Shown here: one piece after another, positions 52,202 through 59,241 of the stretch
Layout: each line of letters begins with the position of its first letter
Position numbering within the stretch: the stretch's first letter is position 1
Assembly: GCF_014652575.1 (NCBI RefSeq)
Contig: NZ_BMZB01000001.1
Location: forward strand, 248,001 to 312,000
DNA from: Asticcacaulis endophyticus
Lineage (GTDB): Bacteria; Pseudomonadota; Alphaproteobacteria; Caulobacterales; Caulobacteraceae
DNA length: 64,000 bases
Reading direction: 5' to 3'
Notes under the pieces: generated by a model
Seen by the model: the letters and a program-made list of their open reading frames with translations, nothing else
Told to the model about the DNA's origin: nothing
Databases searched by the model: none
Translations under genes and position numbers: made by a program

Positions 52202-52447
52202 TTAGTAGCTGCTGGGCGGATCGCTGGCCGGAAAGCTGTCTTCGACCATGTGATCCACCTGATCCTCGCTCAGGTCATCACGCAGTTTCTTATCACCCTT
52301 CAGGCAGCGCTTATAGTGATAAGGTCCGTGGAAAAAGCCGTCGTAAAACGATTTCAGAACCGGCCCCAAAACCGCCGTTGAAAAAATAAGCACCGGCAGG
52401 CTGAACATCGGGCCTGAGTTGGGGCGAGCGTGAGCTACCTGTGTCAT
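52202..52447 (-). CDS. Small membrane protein with C-terminal SFPASDPPS motif, 81 aa
   Basis: Start ATG at 52447 preceded by TTGGAG. One membrane segment (FSLPVLIFSTAVLGPVL), a basic loop (YHYKRCLKGDKKLRDD), then an acidic tail DQVDHMVEDSFPASDPPSSY. The tail matches a short SFPASDPP motif found at the ends of many unrelated small proteobacterial proteins, meaning unknown. Only 14 nt separate it from the upstream 62-aa gene, so the two form an operon. Confidence 0.7.
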   Translation of the reverse strand: MTQVAHARPNSGPMFSLPVLIFSTAVLGPVLKSFYDGFFHGPYHYKRCLKGDKKLRDDLSEDQVDHMVEDSFPASDPPSSY

Positions 52448-52461
52448 CTTCTTTGCTCCAA

Positions 52462-52650
52462 TTATTTATGACTTCGTCGATCCTGATCGAGCGTATTGGC
52501 ATAGTCTTCGTCTTCACTGCGCTGATGACGAGCATTGCTGCGCGGATCATAGGACAGGACGTAATCGTTATCGCGGTCATCATAGGCCCTGCGATTAGGG
52601 GCAGGGATCGCACTTTTGGCTGAATGGCGAGGGGTCGAAGGGTGCGGCAT
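52462..52650 (-). CDS. Small charged protein, 62 aa
   Basis: ATG at 52650 with GGAGA nine bases upstream, a good site for so short a gene. Sequence is polar with many Arg and Asp (RRAYDDRDNDYVLSYDPRS, then DEDYANTLDQDRRSHK) and no membrane segment. No family recognised. It is followed at 14 nt by the SFPASDPPS membrane protein, likely co-expressed. Confidence 0.55.
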   Translation of the reverse strand: MPHPSTPRHSAKSAIPAPNRRAYDDRDNDYVLSYDPRSNARHQRSEDEDYANTLDQDRRSHK

Positions 52651-52957
52651 TTGAACGTCTCCGTTTAAATTCCAATCTTAAAGCCTAATGCATACGCCAT
52701 AAGATTATTATGGCGCAAAAATGATCTTAAGTAAAAATATAGCAAAAAACGCCGTCCATTTCACCGAAAATAAACACAGAACAACCGAAACCGGAACGAT
52801 TTCATATTCAGAAATCAAATTGTCGTCATTTATGAACCCAACGATTTAAAAACCGTGCTTTTTAATTTAAAATGACCTCACAAATCCTGCATTTTTATGC
52901 ACACGGCCTTAGTATTCGTCGCGAACCCTACTTAATTTCGCATTGAGGAACCGCGCC
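52651..52957. other. AT-rich divergent promoter region with an 8+8 bp inverted repeat
   Basis: 307 bases without a supported gene between leftward and rightward small genes. CGCCATAA (52695-52702) and TTATGGCG (52708-52715) form a perfect inverted repeat with spacer GATTA, 45 nt before the leftward 62-aa gene, a good operator position. The rest is AT-rich and shows no other clear element. Confidence 0.45.
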
Positions 52958-53188
52958 ATGCTTAAACGTCTGCTGACACTCCAGGCCACCGCCCTGCCCT
53001 ATATGACCATGGCGCAGGCTCTGGCCCGTCCCTTAACACAGGGCCCGCTGGCGCGCCGTCCGGTTATGCAGAGGGTGGCTCTGGGCGGATTAATTGGCGC
53101 GGGCATGGCGCTTGTCGCCATCGCCTTGGGTCAGCGCCTGAAACGCGGGGTGATCGATGCTCCGCATGACCCGACACCGTTTATCTGA
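52958..53188 (+). CDS. Small membrane protein, 76 aa
   Basis: ATG at 52958 after GAGGAA. A basic N-terminal half (MLKRLLTLQATALPYMT, RPLTQGPLARRPVMQR) precedes one membrane segment VALGGLIGAGMALVAIALG and a short tail RLKRGVIDAPHDP. No family recognised. It lies 24 nt before the CBS gene, on the same strand, so they probably share a transcript. Confidence 0.6.
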   Translation: MLKRLLTLQATALPYMTMAQALARPLTQGPLARRPVMQRVALGGLIGAGMALVAIALGQRLKRGVIDAPHDPTPFI

Positions 53189-53212
53189 AACCCATATCCT
53201 ATGGAGGTTATT

Positions 53213-53671
53213 ATGCACGTCAGAGACCTTATGAGCACCAGCTTCAAAATCATCGCCCCCGATACGACATTGCGTCAGGCGGCTGAGATCATGCGCGACC
53301 ATGATCTGGGTTACCTGCCGATTGGTGAAAACGACCGGCTGAAAGGTGCGGTGACCGATCGCGATATCGTCGTGCGCGGTATCGCCACCGGCATGAGTGG
53401 CGACGAAAGCGTCATGCGCGTCATGACCGATCACATCACCTACTGCTTTGAGGACGACACGGTACGCGAAGCTGCCGAAGTCATGAAGGCCGAGCAGATC
53501 CGCCGGCTGGTCGTCCTCAATGAGCATAAGCGCGTGTGCGGCATCATCAGCCTAGGCGACATTGCCCGTGAGCACCATGACCGCCACCTGACCGGCGATA
53601 TCGAAACCGCCGTCGCCCAGCCCCACAGCTCTGGTACGACCATGGACCCGTCGCTGACCTTTATCCGGTGA
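53213..53671 (+). CDS. CBS-domain pair protein
   Basis: 152 aa. The ATG at 53213 is chosen because GGAGG sits 7 nt upstream; an earlier ATG at 53201 lies before that site. Two CBS domains: about 1-60 (RDLMSTSFKIIAPDTTLRQA, LPIGENDRLKGAVTDRDIVV) and 70-125 (MTDHITYCFEDDTVREAAEV, VVLNEHKRVCGIISLGDIA). Such stand-alone pairs bind adenine nucleotides and act as energy or redox sensors. Its place among small stress-like genes fits that, but no partner enzyme is adjacent. Confidence 0.88.
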   Translation: MHVRDLMSTSFKIIAPDTTLRQAAEIMRDHDLGYLPIGENDRLKGAVTDRDIVVRGIATGMSGDESVMRVMTDHITYCFEDDTVREAAEVMKAEQIRRLVVLNEHKRVCGIISLGDIAREHHDRHLTGDIETAVAQPHSSGTTMDPSLTFIR

Positions 53672-53793
53672 CTTTTGAAAATAGGCCTCCAGATGGAATC
53701 CTCACCTTACCGGTAACATATTGTTTATCGCGCCTTTTCGCATTGCCCTCGGTTTTAAGTATCCGTAGTGTTACTAAAACTGGGAGAAAATAA

Positions 53794-54819
53794 ATGGTTG
53801 GTCATTCAAAATCCATTACAGATATAACTTTTTCATATTTAAATCTAAATGGATTGGGGCTTGAGATTTCGCCCTATTTCGATCCCGTTATGCGTAAAGG
53901 TGACTATAAAGTTCACTATACAGATTATATTGGCACTGAAGAAATCCGTGCCAAGGCGGCCCTTAACCCCGGCCTTGCGGGTCGGGATGTCCCTGAAATC
54001 GATTTCGTCTGGCAACCTGGAAAGCCACTTGCCTCATGTAAGCCTAAAAAGGCAAAATACGATTATGCCGTCGCGTCGCATGTGCTCGAGCATGTCCCCA
54101 ATCCCGCCGGCTGGCTTAATGAGGTACTATCTGTCGTTAAGGTTGGCGGGCATGTGGCGCTGTTTTTGCCGGACCGGCGTTGGTCGTCCGACTTTTTCCG
54201 CAAAAATACTCAGGTTTACCAGATTTTACAGTGGTGGATTGAGCAGCCCCCTGTGCCGACACCGGGTCAAATTCTGGACTTTATGATCAATTCGTTTGCT
54301 CTGGTCCACGGCATGAATGCGGATTGGGACCCCGACATCGGTCCTGAGTCCCCACAACGGGCCTATCCCGATAGCGAGGCCATTAGCACTACCATATCCA
54401 GATATCAGAGTGGCGAATACCTCGATATTCACTGCACAGTCTGGACGAGCGATACGATCGAAAACATATTTGATCGCCTGAAAGACTTGGGCATTCTCAA
54501 TGCAGAGGTTGTAAATCTCACCAGCGATAAGGGTGAGTTTATGGTTATGCTCAAAAAATTGGGTGAGCCAAAACGCTTACCGCCGCAAACCAAGTCTTAT
54601 GCAGCACCAATCGTGGACGCCCCTCAGCCAACAGAGCTCGCGTCGGCGGGCGACCCGCACATTAACCATCAGCTTGGCATATTGCGCCATGACCTTGGCT
54701 TTTTAATTCAAGAATTTGATGCGTACACCAAGGAAACACGTCAGCATACCGAGCGTAGCCGCATCTCCATCAGGCTACGCACCTGGGCAAAAATTCTTCT
54801 GGGGCGAATTAAACTTTAG
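53794..54819 (+). CDS. Class I SAM-dependent methyltransferase-like protein
   Basis: 341 aa. The first ~50 codons are AT-richer than the surroundings. The core motif YDYAVASHVLEHVPNPAGWL is the methyltransferase type-11 segment following the SAM site, then VVKVGGHVALFLPDRRW. The usual GxGxG loop is atypical (GLGLEISPYFDP). The C-terminal ~70 residues look like a helical tail. Proteins like this methylate small molecules or glycans and often occur near surface-polysaccharide genes; none is adjacent here. It runs convergently into ilvD with 25 nt between stops. Confidence 0.78.
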   Translation: MVGHSKSITDITFSYLNLNGLGLEISPYFDPVMRKGDYKVHYTDYIGTEEIRAKAALNPGLAGRDVPEIDFVWQPGKPLASCKPKKAKYDYAVASHVLEHVPNPAGWLNEVLSVVKVGGHVALFLPDRRWSSDFFRKNTQVYQILQWWIEQPPVPTPGQILDFMINSFALVHGMNADWDPDIGPESPQRAYPDSEAISTTISRYQSGEYLDIHCTVWTSDTIENIFDRLKDLGILNAEVVNLTSDKGEFMVMLKKLGEPKRLPPQTKSYAAPIVDAPQPTELASAGDPHINHQLGILRHDLGFLIQEFDAYTKETRQHTERSRISIRLRTWAKILLGRIKL

Positions 54820-54835
54820 GTTCTCCAGTTACGAA

Positions 54836-54859
54836 CAGTTGAAGCTACCGCTTCAACTG
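54836..54859 (-). terminator. Hairpin spanning the ilvD stop codon
   Basis: Perfect 10-bp stem CAGTTGAAGC (54836-54845) and GCTTCAACTG (54850-54859) around loop TACC, which overlaps the ilvD stop (54845-54847). It has no clear T-run leftward, so it may stabilise the mRNA 3' end rather than terminate on its own. The IlvD remnant at 42 kb keeps one arm only. Confidence 0.45.
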
Positions 54860-56710
54860 GCTCAGGTCGCGCACAGCACCGGTGTCGGCTGAGGTGGTGA
54901 GCGCCGCATAAGCCTGCAGGGCCGCCGAGACATAGCGCTCGCGGTTCTTGGGCGTGAAGGCGTCCTGACCGCGCGCTTCTTCTTTCGCCCGGCGGTGGGC
55001 CAGTTCTTCCATAGTGACGCGCAACTCAATAGTGCGGTTGGGGATATCGATGTCGATGATATCGCCCTCTTCGATCAGAGCAATCGCCCCGCCTTCACCG
55101 GCTTCGGGGCTGACATGGCCGATGCTCAGCCCCGACGTGCCGCCAGAGAAACGCCCATCGGTCAGCAGGGCACACACCTTACCCATGCCTTTGGATTTCA
55201 GGTACGAGGTCGGGTACAGCATTTCCTGCATGCCCGGCCCGCCCTTGGGGCCCTCATAGCGGATGACAACGACATCGCCCTCTTTGATCTGGTTCTTCAG
55301 GATGGCATCAACCGAGTCTTCCTGCGCTTCAAACACCCGCACCCGGCCTGAGAATTTCCAGATGGATTCATCCACGCCGGCCGTTTTCACGATGCAGCCT
55401 TTTTCAGCGATATTGCCGTAGAGCACGGCCAGCCCGCCATCCTTGGTGAAGGCATGCTCGACCGAGCGGATGACGCCGTTCTCGCGGTCTTTGTCCAGTT
55501 CGGGCCAGCGCTTTGACTGCGAGAAGGCCTGCGTCGTGCGCACCCCGCCGGGGGCGGCCTTAAAGAACTCGGACACCTCTTCATCATTGGTGACGCGGAT
55601 ATCCCAGTAGGCCAGGGCGTGGCCCAGTGTCGGCGAATGGACGGTCGGCAATTCCGTGTTCAGCAAACCACCGCGGGCCAGTTCGCCCAGGATCGACATG
55701 ATGCCGCCGGCGCGGTGGACATCTTCGATATGCACATCTGATGTGGCGGGGGCGACCTTACACAGGCACGGGGTGGAACGCGAAATCCGGTCGATATCGG
55801 CCATCTTGAAATTGACACCGGCTTCGGACGCGGCGGCTAAAAGGTGTAATACGGTATTGGTCGACCCGCCCATAGCCACATCAAGGCGCATAGCGTTTTC
55901 AAACGCCGCATAGGAGGCGATCGAACGCGGCAGAACGCTTTCGTCATTACCTTCGTAATAGCGCTTGGTGATATCAACGATCATCTGACCGACATTCTTA
56001 AACAGGCGCTCACGGTCCGAGTGGGTCGCCAGAACCGTGCCATTGCCGGGTAGAGACAGGCCCAAGGCTTCGGTCAGGCAGTTCATCGAATTGGCGGTAA
56101 ACATGCCCGAACACGACCCGCAGGTAGGACACGCGGCTTCTTCGACGGCCTTAACCTGCGCGTCGGAGATATTGTCATCGGCGGCCTGAACCATCGCATC
56201 GACCAGATCAAGCGCATGGGTCCTGGCCACCCCGTCCTTATCGGGCCACACGACCTTACCGGCTTCCATGGGCCCACCGGAGACAAACACCGCCGGAATA
56301 TTGAGGCGCATGGCGGCCATCAGCATACCCGGCGTGATCTTGTCGCAGTTGGAGATACAGACCATGGCATCGGCACAGTGGGCATTGACCATATATTCCA
56401 CGCTGTCAGCGATCAGATCGCGGCTGGGGAGGGAATAGAGCATCCCGCCGTGGCCCATAGCGATACCGTCATCAACGGCAATGGTGTTAAATTCCTTGGC
56501 GACACCGCCGGCTTTTTCGATCTCACGCGCCACCATCTGCCCTAAGTCTTTCAGGTGAACATGGCCCGGCACGAACTGGGTGAAGGAATTGACGACCGCG
56601 ATAATCGGCTTGGTGAAATCGGAATCGGTCATGCCGGTCGCCCGCCATAGGGCGCGGGCGCCTGCCATGTTGCGGCCAAAGGTGGTGGTGCGGGAACGAT
56701 AGGCAGGCAT
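54845..56710 (-). CDS. ilvD: Dihydroxy-acid dehydratase
   Basis: 621 aa, the E. coli-type length. It dehydrates 2,3-dihydroxy-isovalerate or -methylvalerate to the keto acids of valine and isoleucine. Fe-S ligands lie in [12 protein letters not shown] and in [16 protein letters not shown]. The C-terminal swivel domain has the conserved [20 protein letters not shown] with the catalytic Ser. It is divergent from the ilv-leu operon, sharing the 358-bp regulatory gap. Two other pieces related to its C-terminal domain occur in this window (42 kb and 57.3 kb). Confidence 0.96.
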   Translation of the reverse strand: MPAYRSRTTTFGRNMAGARALWRATGMTDSDFTKPIIAVVNSFTQFVPGHVHLKDLGQMVAREIEKAGGVAKEFNTIAVDDGIAMGHGGMLYSLPSRDLIADSVEYMVNAHCADAMVCISNCDKITPGMLMAAMRLNIPAVFVSGGPMEAGKVVWPDKDGVARTHALDLVDAMVQAADDNISDAQVKAVEEAACPTCGSCSGMFTANSMNCLTEALGLSLPGNGTVLATHSDRERLFKNVGQMIVDITKRYYEGNDESVLPRSIASYAAFENAMRLDVAMGGSTNTVLHLLAAASEAGVNFKMADIDRISRSTPCLCKVAPATSDVHIEDVHRAGGIMSILGELARGGLLNTELPTVHSPTLGHALAYWDIRVTNDEEVSEFFKAAPGGVRTTQAFSQSKRWPELDKDRENGVIRSVEHAFTKDGGLAVLYGNIAEKGCIVKTAGVDESIWKFSGRVRVFEAQEDSVDAILKNQIKEGDVVVIRYEGPKGGPGMQEMLYPTSYLKSKGMGKVCALLTDGRFSGGTSGLSIGHVSPEAGEGGAIALIEEGDIIDIDIPNRTIELRVTMEELAHRRAKEEARGQDAFTPKNRERYVSAALQAYAALTTSADTGAVRDLSQLKR

Positions 56711-57068
56711 TATCTCATCCTTATCCGGAAAGTTGAGAACGGTTCACAAAAACTCAAAGCATTATAAGCCATTTGCGGCTGGCATATAAGCCTAATGGCC
56801 AAGTTGGCAAGACTGATATATGATATGACGGCAAGACGCGGGGTATTGGCCCTTTTGCAGCGCGGAAAAGCCTTTCACAAACTCAGCCCGTCGTGCAAGT
56901 TTTGATATCAAAACCGGGTCATTTGGAAAATATTTTTCACAAATGGTCGATATTCAGAAAATTAATTCCAAATCGTCGCTTGATTGCCAATTTTCAGGAA
57001 AAAATTTTCCACTTTTTCCTTTGCTTTTTTAAAACCGATCAGGCATATAGTCATCCCAAGCCAAAGCT
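56711..57068. promoter_or_regulatory. Divergent regulatory region, ilvD / ilv-leu operon
   Basis: 358 bases with no gene, AT-rich in the right half. Besides the 16-bp palindrome listed separately it has two related dyads, GGAAAA-TATTTTTC (56925-56938) and GGAAAA-AATTTTCC (56997-57010), 72 bp apart. A possible promoter for the leader is TTGCTT (57021-57026) with TATAGT (57046-57051), but the 19-nt spacer is long. The arrangement suggests joint control of ilvD and the operon by one regulator, in addition to attenuation. Confidence 0.5.
56899..56914. promoter_or_regulatory. Perfect 16-bp palindrome
   Basis: GTTTTGATATCAAAAC equals its reverse complement. It lies about 190 nt upstream of the ilvD start and 155 nt before the leader ORF, so it could serve both. 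It does not match an operator I can name with certainty. Confidence 0.5.
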
Positions 57069-57236
57069 ATGAATGCTGAGGCCAGATGGAGTTTACCTGT
57101 TGTGACGAAAGCTATAGCCATAGCGATGGACAAAACCGAGAGCCGTAAGGCGCTCGCGATGTCGTTTGTCAGCCTGGTATCCATTGTATCGCTACTTATC
57201 GTGGGCGTCGTACGCCCCATGATCGTGGAGTGGTGA
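57069..57236 (+). CDS. ilv leader peptide (attenuation), up to 55 aa
   Basis: The open frame from ATG 57069 to TGA 57236 encodes up to 55 residues; in-frame GTG 57102 (after GGAG) or ATG 57126 are alternative starts. The end reads MSFVSLVSIVSLLIVGVV then RPMIVEW: 13 of the last 25 residues are Val, Ile or Leu. This is the composition of an ilv attenuator leader, like the E. coli ilvGMEDA leader. A terminator hairpin with T5 follows 39 nt later. Attenuation of an ilv operon has been described in Caulobacter. It could instead be a real small membrane protein. Confidence 0.6.
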   Translation: MNAEARWSLPVVTKAIAIAMDKTESRKALAMSFVSLVSIVSLLIVGVVRPMIVEW

Positions 57237-57274
57237 CCAAACGGTTCAGACCAAATTAATGGCCTAAATCAGTC

Positions 57275-57305
57275 TCCCGCTCCGCCCCCGGAAGCGGGGA
57301 TTTTT
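57275..57305 (+). promoter_or_regulatory. Attenuator-type terminator upstream of the ilv operon
   Basis: Stem TCCCGCTCCG (57275-57284) pairs with CGGAAGCGGGGA (57289-57300) with one bulge, loop CCCC, followed by TTTTT (57301-57305). It sits 39 nt after the leader stop and about 40 nt before the first structural gene. Ribosome stalling on the Val/Ile/Leu codons would be expected to prevent it; the competing antiterminator pairing was not resolved by eye. Confidence 0.65.
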
Positions 57306-57343
57306 GTATCTAATCACCCTCGAAACCTTTGAAGAGCTGCACC

Positions 57344-57940
57344 ATGAACGCGCAAATCAAGATGACCCCAACCGCCACCGAAGCCCCATCCTTTGAAGTC
57401 ACGGCCGCCTTTATGGCCGCTTCGCTTGTTGGCGCTCAAAAGGTAGTGTCCGGTTTTGCCATTCTTCATGGATCGATTGCGCCCGTCGGCGGCATTTTAA
57501 AGCTGTCGGGCTTCGGGGAACGCTTCGAAGGTCAGGCGCGCGTTTTCGAAGACGAAATGACGGCTATTGCGGCTGTCCGCGCCGGTGAAATCGCGTCCGG
57601 CACCGCCATCATCATTCGCCATAAAACCGATCTGCGCGATATCGTGGACGCCATTGAGCACGCTGGCATCACCGGCATCGCCTTGGTCAGTGACGGTCAT
57701 ATCGCAGGCTCCACAGCCAATGCCATGATCGTCGGCAACTGCGCGCCTGCAGCGCAAGGCGGTGGCAATATCGGTCGTTTGCGCGATGGTGACATCATCA
57801 CCATTGACGCCACTTCGCGCCGCATCGAGACTACGGCGGACTTATCCGGTCGTAAATCCAGCTTCACAGCACCGGCCCGTGGCTATCAGGGCCATCCGGC
57901 GCTTGAAAAATATGCACGTGTTATGACCGCGGCCTCTTAA
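57344..57940 (+). CDS. Stand-alone IlvD/Edd C-terminal (swivel) domain protein
   Basis: 198 aa from the ATG at 57344. It aligns with the C-terminal domain of dihydroxy-acid or aldonic-acid dehydratases: LHGSIAPVGGILKLSGF, then QARVFEDEMTAIAAVRAGEI, RDGDIITIDATSRRIE and the tail GHPALEKYARVMTAAS. The segment matching the catalytic DGRFSGGT reads DGHIAGST, so the catalytic Ser is Ala. The N-terminal Fe-S domain is absent altogether. It therefore cannot be a dehydratase and must have another job, perhaps binding substrate or a partner. It sits first in the ilv operon, behind the attenuator and before ilvC. The tail resembles a different IlvD subgroup from the local ilvD. Confidence 0.8.
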   Translation: MNAQIKMTPTATEAPSFEVTAAFMAASLVGAQKVVSGFAILHGSIAPVGGILKLSGFGERFEGQARVFEDEMTAIAAVRAGEIASGTAIIIRHKTDLRDIVDAIEHAGITGIALVSDGHIAGSTANAMIVGNCAPAAQGGGNIGRLRDGDIITIDATSRRIETTADLSGRKSSFTAPARGYQGHPALEKYARVMTAAS

Positions 57941-57973
57941 CAGGCCCGGTCATTTCTTTTTGGGCTTTTCGTA

Positions 57974-57992
57974 TTTATGGCTTTGCCGTAAA
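57974..57992 (+). repeat. Inverted repeat before ilvC
   Basis: TTTATGGC (57974-57981) and GCCGTAAA (57985-57992) pair over 8 bp with one G-U, loop TTT. It lies in the 99-nt gap between the C-terminal-domain gene and ilvC, one of a series of junction hairpins in this operon. Confidence 0.45.
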
Positions 57993-58039
57993 CCCCTTCA
58001 CCACTTATCCACGCTACACGAACTTTCAGGAGTACCTTC

Positions 58040-59041
58040 GTGAAAATCTATACTAATGACGACGTTTCCGCCGACAGCTTGAAGGGCGAACGCGTCGCCA
58101 TCGTTGGCTACGGCAGCCAAGGCCGCGCCCATGCTCAGAACCTGCGCGATTCGGGCGTTGACGTAATTGTCGGCGTTCGCACCGGCGGCGCTGGCTACGA
58201 AAAGGCCAAGCACGACGGTCTGCCGACCGCAGAAATCAAGGACGCCGTTAAGGACGCGACCATCATCGCCATCCTGACGCCGGACATGAGCCATGCCGAA
58301 ATCTACACCAACGACATCGCCCCTTACGCCGCTAAGGGCGCGTCGATCCTGTTCGCCCACGGCTTCTCGGTCCTTTATGGCCGCGTCGATGCCCGTGCCG
58401 ACCTCGACGTCATTCTGGTGGCCCCCAAGGGTCCAGGCGACCTCGTGCGCCGCGAATATCAACGTGGCCGCGGCGTACCGTCGCTGTTTGCCGTTGATCG
58501 TGACGTGACTGGTAAGGCCGCTCAGCGCGCCCTGGGCTATGCCCGCGGCATCGGCGGCACCGTTGGCGGCGTCATCGAGACGACCTTCAAGGAAGAAACC
58601 GAAACCGATCTGTTCGGCGAGCAGGCCGTTCTGTGCGGCGGCACGACCGAGCTGGTCATGATGGGCTTTGAAACCCTGGTTGACGCCGGTTACCGCCCGG
58701 AAATCGCCTATTTCGAAGTTCTGCACGAACTGAAGCTGATCGTTGATCTGCTGTACGAAGGCGGCTTTGCCAAGATGCACTCGTTCGTGTCCGAAACCTG
58801 CAAGTACGGCGATCTGGTTTCCGGCCCGCGCATCATCAACGAAGAAACCCGTGAGCGTATGCAGGAAGTCCTCAATGACATTCAGTCTGGCGACTTTGCC
58901 CGCGACTGGATTCTTGAGAACATGGCTGGCCGTCCGCGCTACAACGCCCTGATGCGTCAGGATCTGGATCACCCGATCGAGCATACCGGCCGTGATCTGC
59001 GTTCGCGTATGTCTTGGTTGCAGGAAAAGAATAACGGGTAA
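58040..59041 (+). CDS. ilvC: Ketol-acid reductoisomerase (class I)
   Basis: 333 aa, typical short class I length. Start is GTG 58040 with AGGAG at 58028. It converts acetolactate and acetohydroxybutyrate to dihydroxy acids with NADPH and Mg2+. Rossmann motif [17 protein letters not shown]; the metal-binding knotted domain includes [18 protein letters not shown] and [19 protein letters not shown]. It lies between the odd dehydratase-domain gene and ilvG. The codon use is strongly optimised (many GGC, GCC, CTG), consistent with high expression. Confidence 0.97.
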   Translation: MKIYTNDDVSADSLKGERVAIVGYGSQGRAHAQNLRDSGVDVIVGVRTGGAGYEKAKHDGLPTAEIKDAVKDATIIAILTPDMSHAEIYTNDIAPYAAKGASILFAHGFSVLYGRVDARADLDVILVAPKGPGDLVRREYQRGRGVPSLFAVDRDVTGKAAQRALGYARGIGGTVGGVIETTFKEETETDLFGEQAVLCGGTTELVMMGFETLVDAGYRPEIAYFEVLHELKLIVDLLYEGGFAKMHSFVSETCKYGDLVSGPRIINEETRERMQEVLNDIQSGDFARDWILENMAGRPRYNALMRQDLDHPIEHTGRDLRSRMSWLQEKNNG

Positions 59042-59047
59042 GCAACT

Positions 59048-59175
59048 CACGGAAAAGTTTGAGGCTTTGCCTCAATACATTTTCCGTGGGCCATATCCTC
59101 TGATCCGGCTTCGCCTTGGCGAGGCCGGATACACAAAAAATGAAAATTTCTGAGGGCCGTCCCAAGGAAATTTTC
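59048..59175 (+). repeat. Three successive inverted repeats between ilvC and ilvG
   Basis: First, CACGGAAAA (59048-59056) / TTTTCCGTG (59080-59088) encloses TTGAGGC-TTT-GCCTCAA. Second, a 13-bp stem with one G-U, ATCCGGCTTCGCC (59103-59115) / GGCGAGGCCGGAT (59118-59130). Third, GAAAATTTC (59142-59150) / GAAATTTTC (59167-59175). None has a strong T-run on the + strand, so they look like RNA-stabilising or processing elements rather than terminators. They fill most of the 200-nt gap. Confidence 0.7.
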
Positions 59176-59241
59176 TCCGTATTGTTTACGTGAAAAACGT
59201 ATTGGCGGCCTGCCCGCCAAACTTTTTTACGAGGGATCATC

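Noticed and set aside
52793-52797. GGAAC as the -35 of a general-stress (EcfG-type) promoter
   Set aside because: No CGTT-like -10 occurs 16-18 nt downstream, so the match is incomplete.
57998-59050. 350-codon open frame on the - strand over ilvC
   Set aside because: Exactly opposite to ilvC, whose product is unmistakable; no ribosome site and no family.
59118-59140. Second ilvC-ilvG hairpin as a terminator
   Set aside because: It is followed by ACACAAAAAA on the + strand rather than a T-run, so termination there is unlikely.
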